Shown here in pieces: positions 27,809 to 39,742 of a stretch of DNA of 64,000 nt (its first letter is position 1; every line of letters starts with the position of its first letter). The translations under genes and the position numbers were made by a program. The stretch lies in assembly GCA_016800925.1 (NCBI GenBank), contig JABCPU010000041.1, positions 124,001 through 188,000 of the forward strand. Direction: 5' to 3'. Origin of the DNA: Suillus spraguei. Its lineage: Eukaryota; Basidiomycota; Agaricomycetes; Boletales; Suillaceae. The notes below the pieces were generated by a model, which saw only the letters and a program-made list of their open reading frames with translations, ran no database searches and was not told the DNA's origin.

Positions 27809-28259
27809 TCAATATGCAAAGAAGATATCCGAGTCAAAAAGCAGGTCACCCTCAGGATAGTTTCTGGTTTGAAGGGGCACTGATTGCCAAACCCTCTTTG
27901 TGCCATCATTTTTCTTTCCCCAGTGCATCCCAAAAAGTTCAAATGTGTTGAGTTCTGTGAAAGATGTCAGAGCACTGGCTACCTGCTCATAGAATTCCTG
28001 TATCACAAAAATCAATGTTCCTGAGCGCTACAAGTGAAAAGCCATGATAACTTATGACAGTGGGAGAAATGAAAATGTCCTTGGTTGACATCACTCGCAA
28101 ATAGACCAAGTGAGGTACATGCTTGTACAGTGTTTCCAAGAAGGGCACAGGAGGTGCATTTGTAATGATCTCCAGAATGACTACAGGGACAGTTGAGTGG
28201 GCAAGTAGAGGAATATCATCCTCCATAAGACTTCCTCCATTTAGATAGATGCTCTTCAC
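27809..28259 (-). other. F-box/LRR-like protein fragment
   Basis: Minus-strand exons read EDDIPLLAHSTVPVVILEI, FLETLYKHVPHLVYLRVM, and after a probable intron near 28010, VASALTSFTELNTFELFGMH, ending at 27809. Alternating leucines and VPHLVYLRV/FTELNTFEL spacing resemble the C-terminal leucine-rich part of the F-box-like proteins common in Agaricomycetes. No F-box is present, so this is a 3' fragment or an unrelated protein. Confidence 0.35.
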
Positions 28260-28618
28260 TGGATGGCCAGGAACAATTAATTTCGCTGTCCGGGGTGAGC
28301 GAGCCTATCACACAGTTTTCACTTAACTTATCATCACAACTTTGTAAATGTTGTGCTCAACTACAATGAGAAGAAATACTTAATGCTAGACAGACCTCTC
28401 TAGATCAATTTTTCTTTGTATAATTAGACTCAGTTCAGCAACCAGATGTCGATCAACATTTGGCAAACCTTGTGTGAGATGTTCTCAGCTGACTATTTTG
28501 CTGAAGGTCGGAGCTTGAATGACATAGGTCGAATTTGGACTAACCCTAGTACGCTGATTAGTATCACTATAACTTGAATACATCATTGATTTGTACTCTA
28601 TGGGTCCTTCCTCCAATG

Positions 28619-30003
28619 GATCTCTAATCAGAGCCTCCTTGTTTTGTGCCCCAACGTCCAGAAACTCGACGCCGCCTCATCCAATACTCAATTCTTCTAG
28701 TCAGCATCTTAATCAGTGCTACAGCCAATGTATTAGAGTCAGTGTATGCCAAAGATCCAGAGCTGTATCATACCTCTGCTCTCTCTGGTGAAGCCTGGGT
28801 GATGGAGCTGTTGTCTGGTCACCCAGAACAAATTCAATGTGAACTTGGCATGCATACGCATGTTTTCGCAGAGCTTATATCCGAGCTTCGTGTCCTTGGC
28901 CATACTAACTCCAAGTTTGTTTTGCTAGAAGAACAACTTGCGATTTTTCTGTATACTTCGGTCACAGGCCTATCTGTCAGGCATGTCGGTGAAAGATTTC
29001 AATGCTCAAATGATACAATTTCTCAGTAAGTATGCGCTAATACTAGTCATAATACACTGATTCATTGTATGTCCTATATAGTTATTTTCACAAAATGCTC
29101 AACATCTTCTCATCCTCCCCCTTCTATGCTAACTATGTTCACTTGCCAGACAACTCTATTCCTGACAAAATTGGCTCTAACCCTAAATGTTGGCCGTTCT
29201 TCAAAGATACTGTCGGGGCTATTGATGGTAGCCACATTCATGTGTCACCTCATGCATTTGAATGAGGTCCCTATCGTAATCACAAGGGATTCGTCTTGCA
29301 GAACTGCTTGTTTGCTTGTGACTTTGAACTCAACTTTACATATGCACTCACTGGCTGGGAGGGGTCGGCTACAGATGCTCGTGTCTATGAGGCTGCAGAG
29401 GGCCATGACCTTCACATTCCTGCAGGGAAATACTTCCTTGCAGATGCAGGTTTTCCTCTGCAGCCTGAACTGCTCATTCTGTATCGTAATGTGCGCTACC
29501 ACCTTGCAGAATGGGGCCATGCAGGTGTAAGGTGAGTGTACCAACATTATTATTTCTGCTATGTACTGATTATTTACAGGCCAACTATGAAAGAAGAACT
29601 ATTCAACCTGTGTCATTCGTCTGCTCAAAACGTCATCAAGTGGATATTCGGCGTCCTCAAACAATGTTTCTGAATCCTCCTTCTATCCCTGCCATATGCT
29701 ATGAGTGTGCAAGCGCAGATGCCAGCTGCATTGTGCAGCATTCACAACTTCATCTGCTTCCATGATCCAGCAGAAGGTACACTACCTGATGCAGACTATT
29801 CTGGCGGAGATGTGCATGCTGCAAACTGGGGGCAGGAAGCAGTAGAAGCTCCAGCTGTGCATATCAATCTGCACTTGAGGCATGACCACATTGCGGAAGA
29901 GATGTGGGTGTATTATCAGCGCATTTTGCAAGAAAGACATGATCTTGGAGTTGACAACAACAATTTATCAGACCAAGAGGATGACGAGTATGAACTGGAT
30001 TGA
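28619..30003 (+). pseudogene. PIF/Harbinger transposase (DDE_4 type), inactivated
   Basis: Exon 1 (to 29026) has the N-terminal helices (YHTSALSGEAWVMELLSGHP; FLYTSVTGLSVRHVGERFQC). After an intron come FFKDTVGAIDGSHIHVS with the first catalytic Asp (codon at 29224) and KYFLADAGFPLQPELLI with the second (29443). After a further intron comes SAQNVIKWIFGVLKQCF. Family members have NVIERIFG there, so the third catalytic Glu is replaced by Lys (29638-29640) and the next Arg by Trp; both fit single transitions. TGA codons interrupt at 29263-29265 (AFE-GPYRN) and 29671-29673 (QCF-ILLLS). The acidic C-terminus ends at 30001-30003. No clean ATG is visible because a TAA precedes PETRRRLIQYS. The Myb-like partner lies convergently at 30571-31888. 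Confidence 0.85.
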
Positions 30004-30049
30004 TTCTTACTGGTAGCATGTAGTTGTACTTTCCAATGTTATGTACATA

Positions 30050-30447
30050 TATCAAACAAGACATCCTGATGAGCGATTCTTGTCAGCAGTAGGAACCACA
30101 GCCATCCACTCCTGATCTGAAAAGCTGGACCACAACAGATTTTTACACGAACAAGCTCCTCATACCTGTAAAAATCTGTCGCAATCCAATGCTGTAATAC
30201 AAACAAGCTCCTCATACCTGTCATTGTATTGGATTGCAACAGATTTTTTAAAGGTATGAGGAGCTTGTTCATGTAAAAATCTGCCACAATCCAATGCCAT
30301 GACACGAACAAGCTCCTCATACCTGTCATGGCATTGGATTGCGACAGATTTTTACATGAACAAACTCCTCATACCTGTCTGCCAAGCAAGACATCCTGAT
30401 GAGCAATTCTTATCAGCAGCAGCAACCACAGCCATCCACTCCTGATC
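30050..30447. repeat. Nested inverted repeats inside a direct repeat
   Basis: A ~62-base direct repeat (about 30056-30117 and 30386-30447; AGACATCCTGATGAGC start, CCATCCACTCCTGATC end) brackets a cluster of two alternating words. AACAAGCTCCTCATACCTG appears at about 30147, 30205, 30307 and 30358 (last copy one change) and inverted at about 30254. AAAATCTGTCGCAATCCAAT appears near 30170 and 30279 and inverted near 30228 and 30329. Several hairpins of 20-60 base pairs are possible. It lies between the 3' ends of the convergent transposase and Myb-like genes. Confidence 0.75.
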
Positions 30448-30570
30448 CGTCCCACTGAGAATCCATGACTATTGCATACAATAGAAAGACATGATGTACA
30501 GTACATGAAATGGATACTACATGTTGGTATGAGAAATGTAACAAGCGGTGAGACAAATGGTATGATAGCA

Positions 30571-31888
30571 CTACTGTGACGGAGACTCAAAGAGTTCTGA
30601 GATAAATGCACAGCATGTCTCAACATCATCCTCCAGCCCAACATAGATAGCAAGCTTGTTATCCCCTCCTGCAAGGGAAAATATATGCAGGAGGCTGGCT
30701 CTCTGAGCAGCCGTCAGATGGTCATCTTTACTGCGCATAATCTCCAGGCCATGAGAGATGATGGTCAGTACAGTAGGAGCTGGTGGTTCAGGTGGTACGA
30801 CTATATTCTTCTCAATGGCATCTGTGAGGCGATTGATACTACCTTGCATGTTCATGATGGCAGCAGCTGGAGTAATCTTTGCTGCAAGTTTTGCAGCACT
30901 GTTAATCCCCATCTGTGTGCTGCCATGTGCCGATATCCGGGCCTTCTTGAGAGCCAGTAACTGGGATGACACCAACATTGATGAAAGTGGGAGAGATGCC
31001 AGGAGAGTATTCAGATTGCTGGACATGGGAGTGGCACTGGTTTCTTGAGAGGAAGTCTCCGTGAGGTTGAGCAAGGTGTTGGTGCACAAACATTTGCTGG
31101 ACTGGGAGCCGCCGGCCATGTGAGTAGTAGGGGAGCTTCCATGAAGCAGAGTGCTAGGTGGCATCATTAAGTCAGGGCTCATGTCCAGCACATTGTTAGA
31201 GCAAGCTGCTCAAGCAGAGGCAGTGTCTACATCCATGTCAAGAAGGTCAAGGCCCCCATCAATGGAATCAAGCATGTCATCCATGGTATTGACTGACAGA
31301 GCATAGCCCCTAGAACCAGGATGCAAAGAGCTTCTTCCACGAGCACTGCTATTGTCACCTAAGATTATCTGCATGTTGTCATATGGAGGCCACCCTTTGT
31401 TGCGAAAGGGGCATATGGCAATGCGTGACTTCTTGTGCATCAGTCAAATATTACAATAGAATTTATTATAATGATGTACCTTAGCATCAATATATGTGTC
31501 CCAAACACGGCAGCAGTGGTGCCCTCAATTCCAGCCCCCCGCTCATTATCCCAGTGAAAACCAGATACATTGCGATATATTTCAATTTGATTGAAGATTT
31601 TTTTGAGCTAAGACAACTCATCAATTCGTGGTCATTCAAGGTAAGATCACATACCGAAGTCCATTTCGTCTTGAACATCTTACCCGTCTTTTGTGGGCCT
31701 ATTGTGTGGATCGCAGCATCAGCATTGATAGCTGCTGCTGCATTGTTGAAGGTAGACATTGTGAAGTTTCCACCATCACCACTCACTGCCTGATTCTCAA
31801 TCAGGTGATGAAGCAGGACATCCACCTCGATGTCCTGCCAGTGGGCCTTTGCGTTATCGGCCTGTGATGTTATTTCTGGTTGGGCCAT
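30571..31888 (-). pseudogene. Myb/SANT-like partner gene of a Harbinger element, decayed
   Basis: ATG at 31888 opens MAQPEITSQADNAKAHWQDI with a trihelix/Myb-like region: VDVLLHHLIENQAV, then KMFKTKWTS. After an intron come KKIFNQIEIYRNVSGFHWDN and ERGAGIEGTTAAV; the frame is lost by two extra bases near 31510 (VWDTYIDAK readable in another frame). Exon 3 gives CPFRNKGWPPYDNMQIILGD, then an acidic and Ala-rich tail ending at 30571. A TGA at 31210-31212 interrupts TASA-AACSNN. PIF/Harbinger elements carry a second gene for a Myb-like protein that helps the transposase bind the element ends; position and convergent orientation to the transposase fit that role. Confidence 0.6.
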
Positions 31889-32579
31889 AAGAACCGTCAT
31901 AAAGCTAGCACAGATGGCAGTAAGTGCGATGACAGAAGTATAGATTCTTTGCCGGCGATGGCAGTCAATAAGATAAGAATTCATGGTAGTACAGGTATGA
32001 GATGTAAGGTTTGAGCTCTGATATCTGGGATGCTTGAAGCCGAGAACATCTCACATGAGGTTTGTCAAATGTTGTTCAACATCTGGTTGCCGAACTGAGT
32101 CTTAGCAGGTAATTTGAGAGGTCACATTATGTCACAAAAGTGTGACATATACGGTAGTTGCATATGCAGACCGAAGATCCTACACTCATCATTGTCAGTG
32201 GCAACCTTATGATACGAATGCTCCATAACCAAACCGGGGAGCAAGAATGTGCTCATGAAGCGACAGATTGGCGGAGGACATTTCAGAACATAAATAATAG
32301 TCATTAAGATATATGCTCACACCTGGGTAGAACTTGTGAGTTATCTGTTTGCTTTCTCCCCTTTTTTTGACGGCCTGTTACTAGTCTGACCTTGGCATGC
32401 TGAGTCCCAACACAATTTGCCCTCCATCTTTTACGGTATATTAAAGTTTCCGTCTGGTTTCACGACCAAGATTTACGTTCAGTCCCTGGATTGATTTTAC
32501 CTTTGGTCGATCAAGGCAAGAACGGCCAGCCGCCATTATTGATCATCCTTTAACCTCATTTTGGCAATCCAAGCACTGA
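31889..32579. other. Stretch without an assigned gene
   Basis: No gene recognised. It lies upstream of the Myb-like gene and may contain the outer end of the Harbinger element, but I could not find a matching inverted terminus. Confidence 0.3.
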
Positions 32580-33097
32580 GTGGTGGTATATATATATGCC
32601 ATTGTCATTGTCATACGTGAGATTTCGGTGATATTGACTTCACTGCAAGTCATCATCGTCACTTGGTTGCATGCCATGTATCAACGATCCAGAAAGATGC
32701 TGATATTTCTTATTGTCACTGAAAGACTTTTCTGGCTGTCAACATTTTCGATGGTGGCAACCATAATGTTAATGATGCGTGCTTCAGGAGGTACACCTAC
32801 ATAATTGTTAATATTCATCTTGTTGATGAATACCAGGAGAACTTGTTCTCTCCGATGCCTATCAGTACTCATGTGGAAGATGTTCAACTTCTGGGTTCTA
32901 TTACTTGGATGCTTGGCACCATGTTTGAGGTCCTCACACTGTGTCTCGCAGTTTTGCACGTCATGCAGATGGTTGTGCTGGGACCCTGCCGAATCTTTAA
33001 TGTTTGAGAAATATCATGCTAAGCTTGTGGCCAGCTCTGATGCAGCAACCCATATGACCTCTATTGCTTTCCAGGAGCACATGCACACGATGCATTG
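32580..33097 (+). pseudogene. Fragment of a fungal multi-helix membrane protein
   Basis: Several hydrophobic stretches in changing frames lie here: IVIVIREISVILTSLQVIIV, then a basic turn YQRSRKM, LIFLIVTERLFWL, and in another frame TWMLGTMFEVLTLCLAVLHV. The plan of short helices with a YxRxRK turn and FEVLTLCLA is seen in the basidiomycete DUF6533-like membrane proteins. Stops separate the pieces. The assignment is tentative. Confidence 0.3.
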
Positions 33098-33169
33098 ATA
33101 GCGTGTCATACTTGGTGAAGTGAACACTTGTCTAGTGCTTTACAAGGAGCAGGGGAATTTTCAGCTTTA

Positions 33170-33901
33170 AGGGCCCTAGTGCAACCATAAAGACACATCA
33201 CAATGTCAGTGGGCTTCTCAAGGACATGAAGTTGAAGTTAATTGAACCCCTGCGCGATCTCTTCAAAAGTTCGACTAGTGGAATCCCATATTATTGATTA
33301 CACTGACCATTCTACGTAGATGAAGTCCGTGCACTTGGGAGACTCCTGTCGATACCAGCACCTCTGGTTCAATGTCATCCTTTCCCAGGTCCTGGTCTGG
33401 CCATTCGTTGGGTCCAGTCACATGCGAACAGGTGAAGATCCTGCAACAAGCAGATCATATTTATATTGAGGAGATCCGCAAGGCGAACCTCTACAATCAA
33501 ATTAGCCAGGCCATGACCATCTTGCTTCTGGTGAAAGCTGTAGGCGTAATGGGTGACAAGCGCACATACGAGCAGGTTTGGAGGACGACACACACTCTTT
33601 TACTGCTTTAACATATTTCACAGGTAATTGCTCTGAGGGCGGTGACGTTGGAAGACTTCATGACTGCCAATTGGTATGTTTTGTCTTACTTTTTAGTCCT
33701 GTTTGATGCTAACTTGATTTTCAAGGTATGCGTTCCCTCCTGAAGTCTTGCGTCAGATATCGTCCCACATTACTAACGAAGTAAGTGGGATCAATCGTGT
33801 CACTTATGATATATCTTCGAAGCCCCCTGCTGTAAGTCCTGTCATTTTGTCTCATCCGAGTTAAGGTTGATTTCATTTTTTAGACTGTGGAGTGGCTATG
33901 A
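33170..33901 (+). pseudogene. GUA1: GMP synthase (glutamine-hydrolysing), 3' fragment
   Basis: Reads [27 protein letters not shown], an intron, [23 protein letters not shown] and [20 protein letters not shown]. After further introns come VIALRAVTLEDFMTANW and [17 protein letters not shown], ending at a TGA at 33899-33901. These are the ATP-pyrophosphatase end and dimerisation domain of GMP synthase, last step of GMP synthesis. The glutamine-amidotransferase domain and the P-loop part are absent. The frame changes at about 33410 (AIRW versus the expected AIRVLGPVT), and LLLVKAVGV has lost a conserved Pro. A truncated copy. Confidence 0.85.
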
Positions 33902-34915
33902 TTGTTGACAACACAGCGTGAACACAGAAAACAATATATAGATATATGTTCAGTATATGTAATTACATAAAGTAGAAAGTATGCCAACAATGAGACTGTT
34001 TGCCTTTGTTGTGGCTGTACAAGTTGTACCTGCGAGCCACAACTTGGACTCTTTTGATGTGACAACTATAACGACCACAAGGTTGATGGGGCGTCTAAGC
34101 CTTTAAATATTTTACAGATAGTCAATTCTGTGTAGTCCAACAGCTTTCTGCAGCTTCATCAGCATCCAAGGACTTCATGAGTTCTTGTCCACAGACTGCC
34201 ATCGCCGCCAATGCGAAGATTTTCCCGGTCTTTGCAACCAGGCTCGCATCAAAAGACATCGACAAGTATATAAATACTGCCAATAAGCTGAAGAACTGGT
34301 TGAGTTCTGAGAAAGTGTACTATCCTGATGCTCTACGTAATGTAAGTGTTAGAATTCTCGATCGGCTTGACAGAAGCAAGACTCAATAACCACTTTTGAC
34401 CCCTAACACCAGATCGTTTGCTCCTTGAGGTGTGTAGATGTATCACTTTCTGCTCTATTTGTTCATCTTGTACTGGACAGATTGCCCACCAGACCTTTAC
34501 GACAAGGTTTCTCCATATAGAATCATCAGCAGTGACCATGATGGACATATATCAGGCCTTAATTTGCGTCATGATTCCTTTCTTGCCGCTTTTCACTGAG
34601 GAGGACCTGCAATATACGTGTTGAATCTCACCAAGTATTCGGCTGTTTGTCAATTTTGTCACGTAGTCCAACTCCACAACTTGATCCAAAGTTCCTCTCA
34701 GGTTTCGGCTAGAATCACATATCCTGTCCGAGCTGAAGGCGAAGCCACGGCTCAAGAATACAAGTATGCAGGCATTTATTAAACCTGAACATCAATGTCA
34801 TGGTCTTGTTTAGGGACACTACCTCAGTAATCACAATTGCCCGGGATGTGACTCCAAGTGCAAACCTAATGTTTCCTAGTACTATTCTTAATACTATGCA
34901 AGCGGAGCCTTCAGT
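33902..34915 (+). other. Coding-like exons, unidentified
   Basis: An open stretch at about 34140-34340 (+) reads VQQLSAASSASKDFMSSCPQ, then VFATRLASKDIDKYINTANK and KLKNWLSSEKVYYPDALRN before a GTAAGT donor. This looks like a real helical exon. I do not recognise the family, and no complete gene can be drawn. The rest is non-coding as far as I can see. Confidence 0.3.
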
Positions 34916-36700
34916 TCAATCACCTGTAAGGTGAGCAGTAAGCATTATCTCAAGCTGTTGCTTAATAGCAGTCTTGGTGGTAGCGTGGAATCCGTCAAGG
35001 AACAGACAGTTGTGCTCAAGTTTGGCGAGCTTCTTCTTGGCAATTAGGTGCTGAGAGATCTCAAGGAACTTCCTGTAGTACAGCCTGAGATCCTCTTGTG
35101 AGGTCATCAGTGTATGGGCCTGTTCAGTACAAAGGTTCTCAAGATCAGTAGGGGTGAGGTGGCGGTTGCCTTCACATCCAGGATACAAGAGTTTTACTGC
35201 TGCAACAAACTTCATCAGTGCACAAAAGCTCCGACAGTCATCATTGATAGCATCCAAGAATAGATTTTGGAGGAGCCACAAATGACCTGTTTTCTCAATA
35301 TCAAGCCTATGCAGTCTCTCCAAACAGCCAAAGAATGCCCTCCAATGTCTCACAAACTGAGTTCCTACTTCAACCCAAAGGCGCTCTATCCTTGAATTTC
35401 GAGTGGACTTGGAGTCCTTGTGTGAGAAAAACACTTGTGTGATATGCATCAGGCTCATGATACCTGTTAAGACCATACTCAAATGGTAAGAGATCCGAAG
35501 GGCTTTGGCCTCAGTCTGTGCACTGTGCCCCTTTCCCGAGTAATGCCCCTTATTTCAGAAGAAGGATATACATCTGAAGATCTGGAAGTGGTATTGTAAT
35601 GGATCCGGACATCTGAAGGTCTTGGATATGACATGTCCAAAGGTTATCTGGAATGTGGAGGTGGAATGAGGATTAAGACTAGTCTCAGAACAAGTTCCTA
35701 ACTAGAAACTAACAGAGGTAGACTATCCAAGGGTAGAGTTGGAAATGTAGACTGTAGGAATCAATCCTAAGTCTCGGAAGATGACTAGAGTTGGAAGTAA
35801 CTCAAGTCTGGAGGAACAGAATGAGTAGAATCTAAGATGATATTCGAACTAAGGTTCTACAGAGATTTACAAGTGATTTATATACTGGAAGTAACTAGCA
35901 CAGATAATCAGCGAGTCTGGGACAGAGGGCTATGTACGATGTATAACAGAAGTCTATTAGTTAATGCACAGCAGATCAGTAAGCGTGAGTTGGAAATGAG
36001 ACACAGGTAATGGATTAATAAGTGGAAGGAAATATACACAGCCAGAATACTGGAGATAGGAGGATTGCCGAAAGGAGGTAGATGCAGATGTCCACAAGGG
36101 AGTTAGAGTGTGAGAGGTAGGAACTTTCGTATGGGTGATCTGGACAGGATCTGTGAACTGGACAGAAGTAGGATCGATTGGATCTGATCGAATCTGAGAT
36201 CAGAAGTATGGTATATGACAATACCCAAATAAATGAGCCACAATTTGTGCCATTCCACATGACTATATAAGTGGCAACATCAATATTTTCACTACCATGG
36301 TCACCTCGCATACATGATGGCATACCATACTCTTCTTGTGCTTCAAGAAATAAATCAAGAACTGTCATAGCACAATTATTTGTGCTAGTTTGCAATGCAA
36401 CCACCTTGATGGCCATTAGTTGTCAACAACTTTGACTTTTAATGGTAATTACATACTGTTCTGCAGTAGCCATCAATGAACCCATGGACAACAAATCCCC
36501 ACCAAATCATTTTATGGTGCCCATCTAAATGCCAAAGGAGCATTGGAACGTTTCACTTTATATTTCCTTCTTCGAATGATTTGTTGGCGTCTGAAGCCAC
36601 AACCAGACATGGATTCTGGCGCTCTATTCGAGCTTCTGAGGTACTCACTGCAGGGAAACAGCAACAACGAAGGCAGGCAACTGATGCAAAGTGCCAATCA
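34916..36700 (-). pseudogene. Integrase-core (DDE) domain protein gene
   Basis: The minus strand reads IIRRRKYKVKRSN, a one-base frame change near 36540, then LLWHLDGHHKMIWWGFVVHG and FIDGYCRT (first catalytic Asp in HLDGHH). A short intron follows, then TVLDLFLEAQEEYGMPSCMR and GDHGSENIDVATYIV (second Asp). TNCGSFIW is followed by an intron, then DSKSTRNSRIERLWVEVGTQ (Glu in RIERLW) and a helical C-terminus, ending at 34916. The spacing resembles retroviral-type integrases without reverse transcriptase, a gene family widespread in Agaricomycetes. The GT-AG intron after SFIW contains the 756-bp solo LTR at 35465-36220. The 5' end is lost near the start of the divergent KDZ gene (ATG 36751). 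Confidence 0.65.
35465..36220 (+). repeat. Solo LTR, family C (756 bp), in an intron
   Basis: Starts TGTTAAGACC and ends GTATATGACA, flanked by a perfect 5-bp target duplication ATACC (35460-35464 and 36221-36225). No internal element sequence is attached. The insertion is within the first five bases of an intron of the integrase-core gene, so the donor GTAT lies right at the LTR border. Confidence 0.85.
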
Positions 36701-36750
36701 CATGTCCAGGGTGTGAGGCCTATGTATTCTCCTGACCTTTGTTTTTAGAA

Positions 36751-39716
36751 ATGTCCAGCCAAGATTGGGATCTCGTTGAATCTATGTTGGCTGATACTAA
36801 CATCGACATAGATAGTATACCTTGCACTGTACCACCTGGCGAGGAAGGACTTGACTTCAGCCACGAGGGTGGAGAGTATGAAGCTTTTGAAAGATTGGCT
36901 CAACAGATGGCGGATCTCTCAGGATGGTATGCAATTATATTTATTGTCCTACTAATTCATTCGAAGCACTATTGACATTGATAGCCACTACGTGGATTCG
37001 TGCACTTGTACCAATCATATAGAAGTTCAAAATGAACATTGGGGTGTTCAAATTGAACGGCTGGTCACTGTGTATCTTGACTATCACAGCCAGGATGGCG
37101 GCGATGGCATGCCAAGCTTTCTATCTTCAGATGAACCCACCCTCAATGGCAACTGCCTATCTCTCAAGAATATTGAACTAGTTGATATTTTTAGTAAGGT
37201 TCAGGGCACATTGGCTGCCTTCATCATTAATGTTGTCCAGGTCGTAAGCACATGTCTTTGCAGCCTTGTCCATCTCACCAGTATCTGAATGAAACACTCA
37301 TCCATCATGGTTATTTGGGCTGCTCGCCATTATTTCCCACTGTTGCCATCTCAATCCGCACACTTGCAGCATACCAACAGGCTCACCGAACTTGTCCCCA
37401 GTTCAGCATTCAGGTGCAATGTAAAGCTTTATGTCACCTCCATAATGTAAGCTCCCTAGCATGTGTCATCATCATTTACTCATTCCAAACTCTTCTAGAT
37501 TCCATATTGACCATATTTGAATGCGCAGTTTTCAGATGCTTATGACATTTATCTTGAAATCTTACATCACATCGATGTCCTCATCAATCAAGCACTTAAC
37601 CACAGCTCACCCAACTGGTGTCTTCTGAACTGCTGCCCATGCTGCTTCTACAAGTTAGAGGATGAAGAAAACTTGACTCTGGACTGGCTGGTGACCATGG
37701 ATGGCAACAATAGCTTGAAATGATGGACGTTGTCAACAACTGATGGCACCACCCGAAAAGATTCATGCATGTTTCATTCTGACTACTGGCTCGATCACTT
37801 GACAGTTGATAGATTTAAGGATGAAGCGCGAGGACAAACAGTAGGCCTTTTCATTGCCACTCTATGACACTGCTACTCAACCTGACTAGCACCCGACTGC
37901 AGATATTGACAACAGGCAGGATGTTGAACAAACCGACACAACGCCCTCATTTACGTGTGTTGACCGGTGGCAAAATGCCGGTCCAGAACAATGTAAAAGG
38001 ACATTTTCAGTGCTCGATGAATCCGGGATATTTATTGCTGCATGTCGACACTGGTTTATCCTTCTTGCTTGCAATATGGTTAAGAGTGGTGAACTGTAAG
38101 TTATTTTTATTCTCCATTCAAATTGTATGTGGCCATTGTTAGGGCGAAATATCTCCTTGCGATTGTTGATCGATTGCTAACAGTTTATGGCAAAAATGGA
38201 GGTTGTGCGTATGACATTGGTTGTGCATTTGCTAAGACGCTTGGTAACAGTACTTTGGGACCACGAGCTTCTGCTCTCAACTTACGGATGATGGTAGGGG
38301 CATTCCATGGCCATGCACATAATTGAAGATGTCAGATAGATTGGCATCCTATGTACATTGAAGGCATGGGACACATGGAGGGTGAAGGATATGAACACAT
38401 TTTTTCTTTGTCGAATGATCTTGCACGAAGTACTTGGCATGCTACAACTTTTCATCGACATCAATCGATCAAGCAGCATCTTGCATTTTGGGACGAGGAT
38501 AAGTATGCAGCCTTGATTAAGTTTTTATTAATATATACTCAATGATCAAACACGACATCCCTGCCCAGGTGTTTTTATACAGAATCATTATTGTGAGGCC
38601 CAGAAAGATATCCGAACTCTTACAACAGAGCTCTTGGTCATTCAGGAAACTCTCAATCTCGCTGATACTGACTTCATTTGTTTTCATGCACAAGAGCATG
38701 AATATCTTGATGGTTTAAAACAGGCGCCAGTCAAGGATCTTCTCAGCATCCGATATGTTGTTGTGCTTGATGAGCTTGCTGAGTGCCAGTGAGTTTTGAT
38801 AACATTTTGTACTAATTACTTTATCCATTATATTTGACTGAGGTCGGAATGGAACCAAGCCCGAGAAGCAGCCAATCGCTCACTAGTTGACATTCATGTT
38901 GGCAGTCTAAGTAACATGCACCTCGCTTTAAACCAAGCTCGGGTCCGTGTCGATATGGCATATTCAAAACTCCAGAACACAGAACAGTGAGCTGGACATT
39001 TGGAGGTTCAACTTGGAATCAACAAATGCTGGGAAACTGGAAGCGAATGTTATAATCGGTTTCAAGAAGAAGCCTTACTTCTGAAGTATCATTCAGTGCT
39101 CAATGAACTTGAGCGCCTTGTAGTCATGTGTCTATTTGAACTGTCCAAACTTTTGTTATCAGGAACAGGTAAGTATGTCATCTTTGATGTATTTTAGAAT
39201 TTAATTGCAGCGTGTTTAGGTTACAAACTATGTCAACAGATCAGCAAAGCCCTTCAATGATGTTTCGATGCTATTCAGAATGCTATCAATCGTTACAACA
39301 CTTAAGCTGCCGCTCTGGTTCCACCTAGGCCAAAACCAGCATGGAAAGACATTGTCAAGTACAGCTTCTTAGGCAAATTTGACCTATTGCATCACTCATG
39401 TACTGACATTCGAGATGCTGACTGGACTACACCTGTTCTTTGCGAGGCCACAGTGAAATTCTTCAAGCTCCAATGTGCTCGGGAAGAAGTACAGTGCCTG
39501 AATGTAGAAGTCCGTCATCTATGCACAGCAATACATGATGAAGAAATCAAGACCAATGCAAGTATAAATGAACTCCTCATCACAAATCCCCTACTTGCCA
39601 TAGAGTTGGGAAGACAGTGGCAGGCTCGTGCCACTATCAATGCTGTCCATCTCTGCCAGTTAAATCGAATCGAGTCACAGCCTGCATTTTCAGGCAGGCA
39701 TGGTATTGGTGTCTGA
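36751..39716 (+). pseudogene. KDZ (Kyakuja-Dileera-Zisupton) transposase, decayed
   Basis: ATG at 36751 opens MSSQDWDLVESMLADTN. Following exons read YHSQDGGDGMPSFLSSDEP, YLGCSPLFPTVAISIRTLAA, YDIYLEILHHIDVLINQALN, PCCFYKLEDEENLTLDWLVT with DGNNSLK, GGCAYDIGCAFAKTLGNS, RMMVGAFHGHAHN, EGMGHMEGEGYEHIFSLSND (the conserved KDZ core) and a long helical C-terminus (LERLVVMCLFELSKLLLSGT; DIVKYSFLGKFDLLHHSC) ending near 39716. Premature stops: TGA 37721 (NNSLK-W), TGA 38324 (HAHN-RCQ), TGA 38988, TAA 39303; exon joins near 38530 are also lost. KDZ elements are large DNA transposons of fungi and protists. The length covered (about 850-900 codons) is close to complete from this ATG, but any upstream CxC-type zinc region is absent. 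Confidence 0.85.
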
Positions 39717-39742
39717 GTTGGAAGTCCATCAGTGTCAGTAAC

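Noticed and set aside
33160..33180. TTTAAGGGCCCTAGTGCAACC as a second end of the GGGCCC MITE family
   Set aside because: Only the GGGCCC core matches; there is no partner end or TTA duplication within reach.
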